Source of the DNA: Gottfriedia acidiceleris
GTDB lineage: Bacteria > Bacillota > Bacilli > Bacillales > Bacillaceae_G
Direction: 5' to 3'
Assembly: GCF_002128425.1 (NCBI RefSeq)
Contig: NZ_NESS01000002.1
Span: 310,001 to 374,000, forward strand
DNA: 64,000 nucleotides
Shown: positions 17,254 to 28,369 of the stretch, piece by piece
How the letters are laid out: each line of letters starts with the position of its first letter
Position numbering within the stretch: position 1 is the stretch's first letter
The notes under the pieces: generated by a model
Database searches by the model: none
Seen by the model: the letters and a program-made list of their open reading frames with translations, nothing else
What the model was told of the DNA's origin: nothing
Translations under genes and position numbers: made by a program

Positions 17254-17574
17254 ATAAACCTCCTTTTATTTATTTTTAATACAATTATATAATTAAAAAA
17301 TTTACAAAAGAAGAAAATTGTTAAGATTAGGAAATAGTTGAATTCTGGATTAACATATCTATAATTCTAGAAGAGAGACCAATAGGTTGACGGATATATC
17401 ATTAATAGTATGTTAATTCCTTATTAACTTCGCATTTATTTCAACTAACTGCGAAGTTTTTTGATATGTAAAAATATGGTACAATATATTTATATTTAGA
17501 TTTATTAAAGGCTAAATCTCAAGCGGAAATAGTTCTAAAACGAGGTATTTATAAATTGTTTGGAGGGTTTAAAG
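17254..17574. other. Divergent intergenic region with an orphan hairpin
   Basis: AACTTCGC (17426-17433) pairs with GCGAAGTT (17451-17458) and is followed by TTTTTT, a terminator form with no plus-strand gene upstream. It may end a small RNA or act as a leader for the VOC gene. Nothing else is recognised. Confidence 0.5.
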
Positions 17575-18009
17575 ATGACACAAGAACAAGTTATACCGTT
17601 TATATCAGGGCAAAGGATTACTCCATTTCTTACGTTTAAGGGTAATGCGGAGGAAGCAATGAATTATTATGTTCGTACTTTTCCGAATTCTAAACTCGTT
17701 TCTCTTCGAAGATTTACGGAAGGTGATCGAGGTGTAGAAGGGAAAATCATGAATGGCATCATTGAAATTTTAGGACAGACTTTTATGGTTTTAGATATGG
17801 ATGAAGAATCTTGTCCTGATTTTACTTGGGCTGTTTCTTTTTACTTAGAATGCAAAGACGATGCGGAGTTTGATTTAATTTTTGGTGGCTTGAAAAGTGA
17901 TGGGCAAGTACTTATGGGGCCAGTAGAGATGAATGATTTTAGTAAGGTAACCTGGGTTACTGATTGTTTTGGTGTTACTTGGCAGCTAGTGTTAAGAAAA
18001 AAATCTTAA
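17575..18009 (+). CDS. VOC-superfamily protein (PhnB/3-demethylubiquinone-like)
   Basis: This 144-aa protein is of the PF06983 type within the vicinal-oxygen-chelate fold. It opens with ITPFLTFKGNAEEAMNYYVRTF, contains GQTFMVLDMDE and SFYLECKDDAEFD, and ends with WVTDCFGVTWQLVL. Members are often annotated as PhnB-like or as 3-demethylubiquinone methyltransferase-like, but Bacillus homologues have no proven reaction. The start at 17575 is chosen because GGAGGG precedes it. It is monocistronic and lies upstream of hutP with its own spacing; no functional link to hut is implied. Confidence 0.8.
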   Translation: MTQEQVIPFISGQRITPFLTFKGNAEEAMNYYVRTFPNSKLVSLRRFTEGDRGVEGKIMNGIIEILGQTFMVLDMDEESCPDFTWAVSFYLECKDDAEFDLIFGGLKSDGQVLMGPVEMNDFSKVTWVTDCFGVTWQLVLRKKS

Positions 18010-18153
18010 ACAAACGGCGATTATCCCTTTTTCTGTTATTAATTGATGACAAATGGACAAGTTTTCTTAAATAATAATTTATTGATAAGTATTTTGAATA
18101 TTTCAACAAGTTTTAATAAAAAAATATTTTTTAAAAATAATAATCTGAATATA

Positions 18154-18182
18154 TTGAAGTTTACTAATTGTTGGCATATAAT
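18154..18182 (+). promoter_or_regulatory. Sigma-A promoter of the hut operon
   Basis: TTGAAG (18154-18159), a 17-base spacer and TATAAT (18177-18182) lie 50 bases before hutP. Confidence 0.7.
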
Positions 18183-18232
18183 GTAATCAGATACTAGTTT
18201 ATTAGAGAAAGTAAGTAAGAGGTATTAGCGAA

Positions 18233-18664
18233 ATGGCAGAGCAAAATCAACGAATTGGTCGAACAGCTATGATGCTTGCTTTGACTGATCAAGAAGATGA
18301 ATTAATGAAAAATGAAAACGTTGTATGGTGTGTAGGTAAAGTCGGTACAATGGATGCTCAAAAAGTTGTTGCTGCGATTGAAACCGCTGCCAAACAAAAT
18401 GGTGTAATAAATGGAGCTCTATATAGAGAAGTTCATTCATTATATCATGCAACACTTGAAGCAATTCAAGGCGTAACAAGAGGTCACGTTCAATTAGGTG
18501 ATGTTCTTAGAACAGTAGGACTTAGATTTGCTGTTGTTAGAGGAAAGCCATATAAAAACGTGAACGAGGGTGACTGGATAGCAGTTGCACTATACGGAAC
18601 AATTGGTGCTCCTATTAAAGGATCGGAGCATGAATCAGCAGGACTTGGCATTAATCACATATAA
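18233..18664 (+). CDS. hutP: Hut operon positive regulatory protein HutP
   Basis: This 143-aa RNA-binding antiterminator is activated by L-histidine and Mg2+. It binds the leader transcript and prevents termination before hutH. The sequence is recognisable throughout, from [17 protein letters not shown] to the C-terminal [19 protein letters not shown] region, which holds part of the histidine/metal site, and length is near the usual 148 aa. It is the first gene of hutPHUIG, just after a TTGAAG/TATAAT promoter. A near-match to a CcpA cre site (18312-18326) lies inside the coding region. Confidence 0.95.
   Translation: MAEQNQRIGRTAMMLALTDQEDELMKNENVVWCVGKVGTMDAQKVVAAIETAAKQNGVINGALYREVHSLYHATLEAIQGVTRGHVQLGDVLRTVGLRFAVVRGKPYKNVNEGDWIAVALYGTIGAPIKGSEHESAGLGINHI
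18312..18326 (+). promoter_or_regulatory. Possible CcpA cre site inside hutP
   Basis: ATGAAAACGTTGTAT fits the cre consensus WTGNAANCGNWNNCW except at the conserved C near the end. Carbon catabolite repression of hut is established in B. subtilis, but this particular site is only a one-mismatch candidate. Confidence 0.3.
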
Positions 18665-18670
18665 TCGCCC

Positions 18671-18748
18671 ATAGTTTATTAGATGATAGGGGGCTATGAT
18701 TCGTAAGTTTATATTTACGTCTCATAGCCTCCTTCTGTGTTTTTTTTT
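18671..18748 (+). promoter_or_regulatory. HutP-responsive antitermination site and terminator
   Basis: Three UAG triplets spaced 4-5 bases apart (TAGTTTATTAGATGATAG, about 18671-18689) run into a long hairpin. AGGGGGCTATGA (18688-18699) pairs with TCATAGCCTCCT (18722-18733), with an inner CGTAA/TTACG stem, and nine T follow (18740-18748). This is the arrangement HutP uses in B. subtilis: binding NAG triplets opens the terminator so that hutHUIG are transcribed. Confidence 0.85.
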
Positions 18749-18772
18749 GACAAAATTCGGAGGTGTTTTTTA

Positions 18773-20281
18773 ATGGTAACTTTAACTGGTAATAGCTTAA
18801 CAATGGAACAAATGAAAAGTATTTTATTCGATAAGGTATATGTAAAAGCAAGTGAAGATAGCTTAGTAGCGGTAAAAGCATGTAGAGAAAAGGTTGAAGA
18901 AATCGTAAATAACGGCAAAGTTGTTTATGGTATTACAACAGGTTTCGGAAAATTTAGTGATGTTTTAATTGAAAAAGAAAATGTTTCAACTCTTCAATAT
19001 AACTTAATTGCTTCACATGCATGTGGAGTTGGTGAACCGTTCCCTGAATTAGTTTCAAGAGCAATGTTAGTTCTTCGTGCAAATACAATGCTAAAAGGTC
19101 ATTCTGGAGTTCGTTTAGTAGTAGTTGAAAAATTACTTTCACTAATTAATGCACATATCCACCCAGTTATCCCGTCTCAAGGATCATTAGGCGCAAGCGG
19201 AGATTTAGCTCCTTTATCTCACTTAGCACTAGTTTTACTTGGTGAAGGTGAAGTTTTCTATAAAGGAAAACGTATGGAAACAGCAGAAGCTTTAGCAAAA
19301 GAAGGAATTTTACCAATCACTCTAGAAGCAAAAGAAGGTTTAGCTTTAATTAATGGTACTCAAGCAATGACAGCGATGGGTATTCTTACTTACCTTGAAG
19401 GTGAAGAGTTAGCATATCAAAGTGAATTAATTTCTTCTATTACATTTGAAGCATTAAATGGTATTACAGATGTTTTTGATGAAAGAATTCATATTGCACG
19501 TGGATATAAAGAACAAATTGAAGTAGCAGAACGTTACCGCAATATTTTAGCAACAAGCCAATTAACAACTAGACAAGGTGAAATCCGCGTTCAAGACGCT
19601 TATACATTGAGATGTATCCCTCAAGTTCATGGGGCAAGTTGGCAAGTTCTGAACTATGCAAAAGAGAAATTAGAAATCGAAATGAATGCAGCTACTGATA
19701 ATCCATTATTATTTGGTGATGATGTATTCTCTGGTGGTAATTTCCATGGTCAACCAATTGCGTTTGCAATGGACTTCTTTAAATTAGGTGTTGCTGAGTT
19801 AGCGAATATTTCAGAAAGACGTATTGAACGTTTAGTGAACCCGCAATTAAATGATTTACCACCATTTTTAAGTCCAGAACCAGGATTACAATCTGGTGCA
19901 ATGATTATGCAATACGTGGCAGCTGCTTTAGTTTCTGAAAATAAAACATTAGCTCATCCAGCAAGTGTTGACTCAATTCCTTCTTCAGCAAACCAAGAAG
20001 ACCATGTAAGTATGGGTACAATCGGAGCACGTCATGCGTATCAAATTCTACAAAACGCTAGAAGAGTTTTAGCAATCGAATGTATTTGTGCAATGCAAGG
20101 TGTTGAATATAAAGGAATCGAAAAAATGTCTGAAACAACTAGAAAGTTTATGGAAGATGCTCGTAAAACTGTTCCATCAATTACAAGAGATCGCGTATTC
20201 TCAAAAGACATTGAAAAATTAACAACTTATTTAAAAGAAAATTTCTTAGCAAGAAACTATACAAAACAAACACAAATATAA
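18773..20281 (+). CDS. hutH: Histidine ammonia-lyase
   Basis: This 502-aa enzyme catalyses the first step of histidine breakdown, histidine to trans-urocanate plus ammonia. The Ala141-Ser142-Gly143 triplet in [12 protein letters not shown] forms the MIO electrophile. The family motifs [22 protein letters not shown] and QEDHVSMG are all present. The length is standard. The start at 18773 is fixed by GGAGGTG; an upstream in-frame start would lie in the terminator T-run. Expression depends on HutP antitermination at the hairpin just upstream. hutU follows after 17 bases. Confidence 0.97.
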   Translation: MVTLTGNSLTMEQMKSILFDKVYVKASEDSLVAVKACREKVEEIVNNGKVVYGITTGFGKFSDVLIEKENVSTLQYNLIASHACGVGEPFPELVSRAMLVLRANTMLKGHSGVRLVVVEKLLSLINAHIHPVIPSQGSLGASGDLAPLSHLALVLLGEGEVFYKGKRMETAEALAKEGILPITLEAKEGLALINGTQAMTAMGILTYLEGEELAYQSELISSITFEALNGITDVFDERIHIARGYKEQIEVAERYRNILATSQLTTRQGEIRVQDAYTLRCIPQVHGASWQVLNYAKEKLEIEMNAATDNPLLFGDDVFSGGNFHGQPIAFAMDFFKLGVAELANISERRIERLVNPQLNDLPPFLSPEPGLQSGAMIMQYVAAALVSENKTLAHPASVDSIPSSANQEDHVSMGTIGARHAYQILQNARRVLAIECICAMQGVEYKGIEKMSETTRKFMEDARKTVPSITRDRVFSKDIEKLTTYLKENFLARNYTKQTQI

Positions 20282-20298
20282 GAAGAGGTGGAATTAAA

Positions 20299-21957
20299 AT
20301 GGAAATCACAAAAGGATCTTTAAAAGCGCCAAGAGGTACTGAATTAAACACGAAAGGTTGGATTCAAGAAGCAGCACTTCGTATGTTATTAAATAACTTA
20401 GACGAAGAAGTAGCAGAAAGACCAGAAGATTTAGTTGTATACGGTGGAATCGGTAAAGCTGCACGAAACTGGGAAAGCTTTGATGCAATTATTGAATCAT
20501 TAAAGAAATTAGAGAGCGATGAAACTTTATTAGTTCAATCAGGTAAACCAGTAGCAGTATTTAAGTCTCACGAAGATGCACCACGTGTATTATTAGCAAA
20601 TTCAAACTTAGTTCCAAAATGGGCAACTTGGGAACACTTCCGTGAATTAGATGAAAAAGGCTTAATGATGTACGGTCAAATGACTGCTGGTAGCTGGATT
20701 TACATCGGTACTCAAGGGATTTTACAAGGTACTTATGAAACATTTGGTGAAGCTGCTAAACAACATTTCGGTGGAAGCTTAAAAGGTACAATTACAATTA
20801 CTGCTGGTCTTGGCGGTATGGGTGGGGCACAACCACTTGCTGTAACAATGAATGGTGGAGTTGTAATCGGTATTGATGTGGATGAAACTAGAATTCAACG
20901 TCGTATTGACACTAGATATTGTGACGTATTAACTCACGATTTAGAGGAAGCATTACAACTTGCTACTGAAGCTAAAAATGAAGGAAGAGCTTTAGCAATC
21001 GGTTTAGTAGGAAATGCTGCTGAAATTTTACCTCAATTAGTTGAACGTAATTTTGTACCAGATTTAATTACTGACCAAACTTCAGCACATGATCCATTAA
21101 ATGGTTATTTACCAATCGGAATGACAATGGAAGAAGGAAAGAAACTTCGTGTAGAAAATCCAGATGAAGTAATTAAACGTGCAAAACATAGTATGGCAGT
21201 TCATGTTGAAGCAATTTTAGCGATGCAACAACGTGGTGCGATTGCATTTGATTACGGTAATAACATTCGTCAAGTTGCATTAGATGAAGGCGTTAAAAAT
21301 GCATTTGATTTCCCAGGTTTCGTACCTGCATTTATTCGTCCATTATTCTGTGAGGGTAAAGGTCCTTTCCGTTGGGTAGCACTTTCTGGTGATCCAGAAG
21401 ATATTTACAAAACAGACGAAGTCATTTTACGTGAATTTGCTGACAACGAGCATTTATGTAATTGGATCCGTATGGCTCGTGAAAAGGTAGCATTCCAAGG
21501 TTTACCATCACGTATTTGTTGGTTAGGCTACGGTGAGCGTGCTAAATTCGGTAAAATCATTAACGAAATGGTTAAAAATGGCGAATTAAAAGCGCCAATC
21601 GTAATCGGTCGTGACCACTTAGATTGTGGATCAGTAGCATCTCCAAATCGTGAAACAGAAAGCATGAAAGATGGTAGTGACGCAGTAGCTGACTGGCCAA
21701 TCCTAAATGCACTTATTAATGGTGTAAATGGTGCAAGTTGGGTAAGTGTACACCACGGCGGTGGAGTAGGTATGGGATACTCTTTACATGCTGGTATGGT
21801 AATTGTAGCTGACGGAACAGATGCAGCTGCAAAACGTATTGAAAGAGTATTAACTTCAGATCCTGGTATGGGTGTAGTTCGTCACGTTGATGCAGGTTAT
21901 GATTTAGCTGTTGAAACTGCGAAAGCAAAAGGCGTAAACATCCCAATGATGAAGTAG
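20299..21957 (+). CDS. hutU: Urocanate hydratase
   Basis: This 552-aa NAD-dependent enzyme converts urocanate to 4-imidazolone-5-propionate. Recognisable parts are the [10 protein letters not shown] dinucleotide-binding glycine motif, [15 protein letters not shown], the [12 protein letters not shown] region with the catalytic cysteine zone, and the C-terminal [11 protein letters not shown]. Length equals that of B. subtilis HutU. AGAGGTGG precedes the ATG. The stop codon is directly followed by the hutI start region, so translation is probably coupled. Confidence 0.97.
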   Translation: MEITKGSLKAPRGTELNTKGWIQEAALRMLLNNLDEEVAERPEDLVVYGGIGKAARNWESFDAIIESLKKLESDETLLVQSGKPVAVFKSHEDAPRVLLANSNLVPKWATWEHFRELDEKGLMMYGQMTAGSWIYIGTQGILQGTYETFGEAAKQHFGGSLKGTITITAGLGGMGGAQPLAVTMNGGVVIGIDVDETRIQRRIDTRYCDVLTHDLEEALQLATEAKNEGRALAIGLVGNAAEILPQLVERNFVPDLITDQTSAHDPLNGYLPIGMTMEEGKKLRVENPDEVIKRAKHSMAVHVEAILAMQQRGAIAFDYGNNIRQVALDEGVKNAFDFPGFVPAFIRPLFCEGKGPFRWVALSGDPEDIYKTDEVILREFADNEHLCNWIRMAREKVAFQGLPSRICWLGYGERAKFGKIINEMVKNGELKAPIVIGRDHLDCGSVASPNRETESMKDGSDAVADWPILNALINGVNGASWVSVHHGGGVGMGYSLHAGMVIVADGTDAAAKRIERVLTSDPGMGVVRHVDAGYDLAVETAKAKGVNIPMMK

Positions 21958-24175
<2,218 letters not shown>

Positions 24176-24182
24176 AATGTGA

Positions 24183-24216
24183 AACTCGTAAACTTAGTTG
24201 TTTGCGAGTTTTTTTT
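24183..24216 (+). terminator. Terminator of the hut operon
   Basis: AACTCGTAAAC (24183-24193) pairs with GTTTGCGAGTT (24200-24210) and is followed by T8. Confidence 0.9.
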
Positions 24217-24244
24217 GTAGGTAAGGGCGGCAAATAATACTGTG

Positions 24245-24332
24245 TAAAGTGCAAATAGGAGATGTGTGACTGCAAATAAGAGATCAAGAGCTGGTGATAA
24301 GTGCAAATAAAAATTTCAAAAGTGTAAATATA
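24245..24332. repeat. Phased TGCAAATA repeat, copy 1
   Basis: TGCAAATA-type motifs begin at 24250, 24271, 24302 and 24323, spaced 21, 31 and 21 bases, which is about 2, 3 and 2 helical turns. The last copy is TGTAAATA. The same motif with exact 21-base spacing occurs at 43431-43545. Confidence 0.75.
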
Positions 24333-24439
24333 ATCGAAAAATTGCTAGTGGCAAGCGAGCTTGCTATAATCAAAATGAGAATAAATGTTCGACTGATTTT
24401 AAAAAAATAATAATTATAGAAATCTACACAGGTTGATCA

Positions 24440-24870
24440 AGTATTAACTCCAAAAGAGTTCATGAGTAAGCAAAAAAGCAAAAATAGTAAATTTAGTAAC
24501 TCATAAAGGGTTCATGAGTAAGAAAAAAGCAAAATTAAGAAATATAGTAACTCATAAAGGGTTCATGAGTAAGTAAAAAAGCAAAATTAAGAAATATAGT
24601 AACTCATAAAGGGTTCATGAGTAAGTAAAAAAGCAAAATTAAGAAATATAGTAACTCATAAAGGGTTCATGAGTAAGTAAAAAAGCAAAAATAATAAATT
24701 TAGTAACTCATAAAGAGTTCATGAGTAAGTAAAAAAGCAAAAATAGTAATTTTAGTAACTCATAAAGAGTTCATGATTAAGTAAAAAAGCAAAAATAGTA
24801 ATTTTAGTAACTCAAATGGTTCATGAGTAAGTAAAAAAACAAAACTATTTAATTTAGTAGCTCATAATAG
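24440..24870. repeat. Tandem palindromic array B, 52-bp period, 8 copies
   Basis: ATGAGTAA right arms start at 24462, 24514, 24565, 24617, 24669, 24721, 24773 (degenerate) and 24823, a period of 52 bp with single steps of 51 and 50. Left arms read AACTCAT, so each unit folds as (T)ACTCAT-N9-ATGAGT(A). Linkers are conserved (AAGTAAAAAAGCAAAA...TTTAG type). The array ends just before the ribosome site of the gene at 24887. Core and period match array A at 6555-6940. Confidence 0.9.
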
Positions 24871-24886
24871 AAAAGGAGGAAGAGTT

Positions 24887-25456
24887 TTGTTAAATAATGA
24901 ATCAAAAAGAAAAATAATTCTAGATTTAGCAGTTACATTAGATGGTTTTATTGAAGGGAAAAACGGAGAAGTTGATTGGTGCATAATGGACCCTGAAATG
25001 GAATTCTCAAATTTCTTGAATCAAATAGATACTATTTTATATGGTCGTAAGAGTTATGATTTATGGGGACATTATATTCCAAGCATAGATGACTCTGTAT
25101 CTGATAAAGAAATGTGGGATTTAGTTCATAGCAAGGAAAAATATGTGTTTTCCAGAACTCAAACAAATGATGATAATAATGCAAAATATATAAATAAAAA
25201 TATAGTTGAAGAAGTAAATAAATTAAAAGAGCAGCCAGGTAAAGACATCTGGTTATATGGCGGATCGAGCCTTATTACAACATTTATAAATTTAGGCCTA
25301 GTAGATGAATTTAGAATATCAATCCATCCTGTTATATTAGGAGAAGGAAAACTTTTGTTTGTAGACATTAAACAGAGAAAAAATTTAATTATGATGAAAA
25401 CGAGAACTTTTTCTTCTGGAGTTGTTCAGGTTATCTATTATTTGAATGAAGAATAA
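24887..25456 (+). CDS. RibD C-terminal/dihydrofolate-reductase-like protein
   Basis: This 189-aa protein has the RibD-C/DHFR-like fold. It begins KRKIILDLAVTLDGFIEG, has the LYGRKSYDLWGH motif near residue 60, the nucleotide-binding DIWLYGGSSLITTF and DEFRISIHPVILGEGKLLF. Relatives (YyaP/YwjB type) are presumed NADPH-dependent reductases of unknown substrate. The start is a TTG with a strong AAAAGGAGG site, so it should be well translated. Repeat array B occupies the whole region upstream, so its promoter must lie in or before the array. Confidence 0.85.
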   Translation: MLNNESKRKIILDLAVTLDGFIEGKNGEVDWCIMDPEMEFSNFLNQIDTILYGRKSYDLWGHYIPSIDDSVSDKEMWDLVHSKEKYVFSRTQTNDDNNAKYINKNIVEEVNKLKEQPGKDIWLYGGSSLITTFINLGLVDEFRISIHPVILGEGKLLFVDIKQRKNLIMMKTRTFSSGVVQVIYYLNEE

Positions 25457-25508
25457 GTTCCTTGAGGGATTCCTTAAAAAGTTTTCCATTCACATACAAA
25501 TTCACAAG

Positions 25509-25530
25509 CTGCTTAATTGCAGTTTTTTTT
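25509..25530 (+). terminator. Weak terminator after the RibD-like gene
   Basis: CTGC and GCAG (25509-25512, 25519-25522) form a short stem followed by eight T. The stem is short, so efficiency is doubtful. Confidence 0.45.
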
Positions 25531-25645
25531 ATTCCCATACTTCTTTAATAAAGACTTTTTCCCAACACCTCAATATAACTATTTGCTCATCAATTTCTTC
25601 ATGCTAAATTGATTACAATTTTTTCTAAAGAACTTATGGTACAAA

Positions 25646-25675
25646 AAACCGAGAACAAGTGAATATTCTCGGTTT
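25646..25675 (-). terminator. Terminator of the minus-strand membrane protein gene
   Basis: A perfect 10-bp stem, AAACCGAGAA (25646-25655) with TTCTCGGTTT (25666-25675), is followed on the minus strand by a T-run. Confidence 0.85.
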
Positions 25676-25696
25676 AAATGTTTTTATTTACGTTAT

Positions 25697-26161
25697 TTAT
25701 AAACTTCGTTGTTTTGAAACGTCTTGATAAACGTCTTGCTTGCCTTGTGAAGTAGCAATCCACCAAAGAACCCCCTGTGTGAGAAAGAACAGACTCCACA
25801 TTAATACAAGACCAATCGAAGTTAAATCAGTACCTCCATCACCGTATATACCATTGACTGTAACACAAGTGATGAGACCACTAAATATAAGAACAATCAA
25901 CTTAATAATTAACGGCGTTTTAGAAATAGATGTATCTATTTGTAGGGAATCATTTGAACTTGTTACGAATGGTTTTTTATAAGACCTAGCATAGTCATGA
26001 ACACCTCTCTTAATCTCATCCTGTAATTTTTCTTCGTCACCTATTGCCATCTCTTTCGTAATGTAAATTAATGAAAATGCAAAAGGTACTACAATTACTA
26101 ACCATCCTAAAGCAAATGCTATACCACCGAAATCAAGATGTAAATCTCCAAAAGGCGTCAT
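25697..26161 (-). CDS. Membrane protein of unknown family
   Basis: This 154-aa protein has three hydrophobic segments: about residues 12-34, 83-105 and 113-135. A charged loop between the first and second (EEKLQDEIKRGVHDYARSYKK) is probably cytoplasmic. I do not recognise a family. AAAGGAGAG precedes the ATG and a strong terminator follows, so it is a well-formed single gene. A perfect TGTGA-N6-TCACA palindrome lies 84-99 bases upstream of its start and may control it in response to oxygen or another Crp/Fnr signal. Confidence 0.65.
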   Translation of the reverse strand: MTPFGDLHLDFGGIAFALGWLVIVVPFAFSLIYITKEMAIGDEEKLQDEIKRGVHDYARSYKKPFVTSSNDSLQIDTSISKTPLIIKLIVLIFSGLITCVTVNGIYGDGGTDLTSIGLVLMWSLFFLTQGVLWWIATSQGKQDVYQDVSKQRSL

Positions 26162-26244
26162 TATTCATCTCTCCTTTATATGTAGACAATAAACACATGC
26201 ATTGTTCATCTGAATTCATAATACTGAATAACAATTTTTTTGTG

Positions 26245-26260
26245 TGTGATTTAAATCACA
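26245..26260. promoter_or_regulatory. Crp/Fnr-type operator
   Basis: TGTGA-TTTAAA-TCACA is a perfect match to the TGTGA-N6-TCACA consensus of Crp/Fnr regulators, within a 22-base palindrome (26242-26263). It lies between the minus-strand membrane protein gene and a short plus-strand frame. Fnr is the known Bacillus regulator of this site. Confidence 0.6.
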
Positions 26261-26312
26261 CACTCAGTACTATTAAATAGCAAAAATTCTTGTGAATAAA
26301 AGGGGAGAGTTT

Positions 26313-26369
26313 ATGTTTACTAAATCAACTATAACAAATCAAAATTATGATTATATAAGAATAATTTAG
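26313..26369 (+). other. 18-codon frame with a strong ribosome site
   Basis: An ATG with AAAGGGGAGAG upstream opens an 18-codon frame (MFTKSTITNQNYDYIRII). It may be a leader peptide, the stump of a deleted gene, or chance. No terminator is attached. Confidence 0.3.
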
Positions 26370-26480
26370 GGACACTTTTCAAAATTACATATATAATTAG
26401 ATAGGCTATATCAAAAGGCATAACATTGAAGTGAAAATTAATAACTATGTTGTTCAGTTGGAAAGAGAGAATAATAAATT

Positions 26481-27185
26481 ATGAAATATGATTTAATTTT
26501 TGATTTAGACGATACATTAATTCAAACCCAAGCCGCATTTAGGGATAATACAGATTTATGTGCAAATCTAGTACACCATGCGCTAGGTGGAAAAGTACTA
26601 ATTAATGACATTAAAGAAGTTTTTAATAAAATCGATTTGGAACTAATAAAAGATATGGGATTCAGTAAAAAACGATATCCTTATGCATGGGAATCAACTT
26701 TAGATTTATTTGCAACACGACATAATATAGAGATATCAAGCATTGTCTTTGAACAATTACAATCATTAGCCAAAACGATATTTAAAGTAACTGTTCCACT
26801 GCAAAGTGATACATTTATAATAGATGAATTGTCAAATCACAAAGATGTTGCAAGTATGACTATATTGACTTTAGGTGAAAAAGACGTACAAACAAAACGA
26901 GTGATGGATACTGGCTTAGTACATCATTTTGATAACGTTTTTATTACAAATAAAAAAGATAAAAATACCTATCTTGAATTAAAGGAAAAATTAAGTAATC
27001 CAGTAATGATTGGGAACTCTCTTAGAAGTGATATTGTACCTGCTATAGATGCAGGGATGAAAGCAATTCATATTATTAGAGATTCATGGTCTTATGACGA
27101 AATTGAGCATAATCATAGAATAGAGAGTATTCATTCTTTAGTTGAAATAAAATTACTTTTATTTGGAAATTTGATAAACCTATAA
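26481..27185 (+). CDS. HAD-family hydrolase
   Basis: This 234-aa haloacid-dehalogenase-type phosphatase has motif I DLDDTL (nucleophile D8, acid/base D10), motif II as the threonine in TILTLGEKD, a lysine in TNKKDKN for motif III and the acidic GNSLRSDIVPA for motif IV. A helical cap lies between motifs I and II. The substrate cannot be predicted. GGAAAGAG precedes the ATG. It is monocistronic with a terminator after it. Confidence 0.85.
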   Translation: MKYDLIFDLDDTLIQTQAAFRDNTDLCANLVHHALGGKVLINDIKEVFNKIDLELIKDMGFSKKRYPYAWESTLDLFATRHNIEISSIVFEQLQSLAKTIFKVTVPLQSDTFIIDELSNHKDVASMTILTLGEKDVQTKRVMDTGLVHHFDNVFITNKKDKNTYLELKEKLSNPVMIGNSLRSDIVPAIDAGMKAIHIIRDSWSYDEIEHNHRIESIHSLVEIKLLLFGNLINL

Positions 27186-27261
27186 GGGCTTTTTTTCAGT
27201 TCGTTTTATTTATCAATAGTTCAACAACAAATAGAGGATTATCTTTAATGAGGATGTTGAG

Positions 27262-27305
27262 AAATCGGTAAAGGGGATTAAACTCCTTTCCCGATTTGTC
27301 TTTTT
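27262..27305 (+). terminator. Terminator after the HAD gene
   Basis: AAATCGG (27262-27268) pairs with CCGATTT (27291-27297), with an AAAGG/CCTTT inner stem, followed by TTTTT. Confidence 0.75.
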
Positions 27306-27538
27306 AGGTTATTTCATCGTGTTAAAACATGTTTTTATCAAGCTGTCTTGTTTAATTTATTACTTTAACCATTTTTTAAAATTTAGAGCAATGTTGAGCT
27401 AATGCATTGCTTTAGTTGAACGAAACAATCTGCTTATAGTCGATTTTTTATGTAACTAATCGTAGTTTTATGGTATAAGGAAAAAACTAAAGAAGACATT
27501 TGAAAAGGATTATTTAAAAAAAACGAGGTGATTAATTA
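27306..27538. other. Intergenic with a stray TAGTCGATTTTTT element
   Basis: No gene is visible. ATAGTCGATTTTTTA near 27437 matches three terminator 3' arms further on (28557, 29510, 29587), as if a cassette end remained here after its gene was lost. Confidence 0.4.
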
Positions 27539-28294
27539 GTGAAGTTAAATCAAGAATCTCAATACATTAGGTCTGTGAATCTTAAAAGTGAGCAAATTTC
27601 ATCATATGGTCAATTCCCACTTAATCTTCCAGTAATTCGGAATTTCCAAGAAATAACGTTTCATCCAAGTGTTACTTATATTATTGGAGAAAATGGAATG
27701 GGGAAGTCAACTTTACTTGAGGGGATTGCTATAGCTTTAGGATTTAATCCAGAAGGTGGAACGTTAAACTTTAATTTTACTAGTTACGACTCCCACTCAA
27801 ATTTAGATGAATACCTGCAAATAGTAAAAGGAGTAAATAGAGCAAAGGATTCTTTTTTCTTTAGGGCAGAAACGTTTTATAATGTAGCAACTAATATAGA
27901 AGAATTAGATAAAGAACCATTTTCTGGCCGTAAGATAATTGATTCATATGGAGGCAAATCATTACATGAACAATCTCACGGTGAATCTTTTTTCGCAGCA
28001 TTTATGGAGCGTTTTCAAGGAAGTGGTTTATACATATTAGATGAGCCAGAAGCTGCTTTGTCACCATTGAGGCAAATGTCGATGTTAGCTAGAATTAATG
28101 ATCTTGTTAATCAAGGTTCTCAGTTTATTATTTCCACCCATTCACCAATAATTATGGCGTATCCTAATGCTAAAATTATTCAGCTTACAGAAAACGGAAT
28201 GAGTGATTCTAAATTAGAAGACACGAATCATTATTCAATTATGAAGCAATTCTTTGAAGATAAAGATCGATTATTGCACCATCTTTTTGAGTAA
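27539..28294 (+). CDS. Single-domain AAA/ABC-type ATPase
   Basis: This 251-aa protein carries a complete RecF/ABC-like ATPase domain: Walker A GENGMGKST (50-58), a degenerate signature around EQSHGES, Walker B LYILDEPEAALSP and the switch histidine in ISTHSP. No membrane or DNA-binding part is attached. Stand-alone ATPases of this kind occur in Bacillus genomes and sometimes in defence or toxin loci; a role cannot be assigned. The start is GTG after GAGGTG. The gene is followed by a terminator and then a zone of small and broken genes. Confidence 0.8.
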   Translation: MKLNQESQYIRSVNLKSEQISSYGQFPLNLPVIRNFQEITFHPSVTYIIGENGMGKSTLLEGIAIALGFNPEGGTLNFNFTSYDSHSNLDEYLQIVKGVNRAKDSFFFRAETFYNVATNIEELDKEPFSGRKIIDSYGGKSLHEQSHGESFFAAFMERFQGSGLYILDEPEAALSPLRQMSMLARINDLVNQGSQFIISTHSPIIMAYPNAKIIQLTENGMSDSKLEDTNHYSIMKQFFEDKDRLLHHLFE

Positions 28295-28337
28295 AGTAGG
28301 CTATTGTTAAATTCATAATTTAAGAATGTTTTAGTTG

Positions 28338-28369
28338 TACTACGAGCGACTGCTTCGTGGTCTTTTTTT
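28338..28369 (+). terminator. Terminator after the AAA ATPase gene
   Basis: ACTACGA (28339-28345) pairs with TCGTGGT (28355-28361) and is followed by CTTTTTTT. Confidence 0.7.

Noticed and set aside
24176-24300. hutM (histidine permease) at the end of the hut operon
   Set aside because: A strong terminator follows hutG and only repeats come next. The APC permease at 51930 is far away and not linked to hut by sequence.
24440-24870. CRISPR array
   Set aside because: Same reason: conserved linkers and no cas genes.
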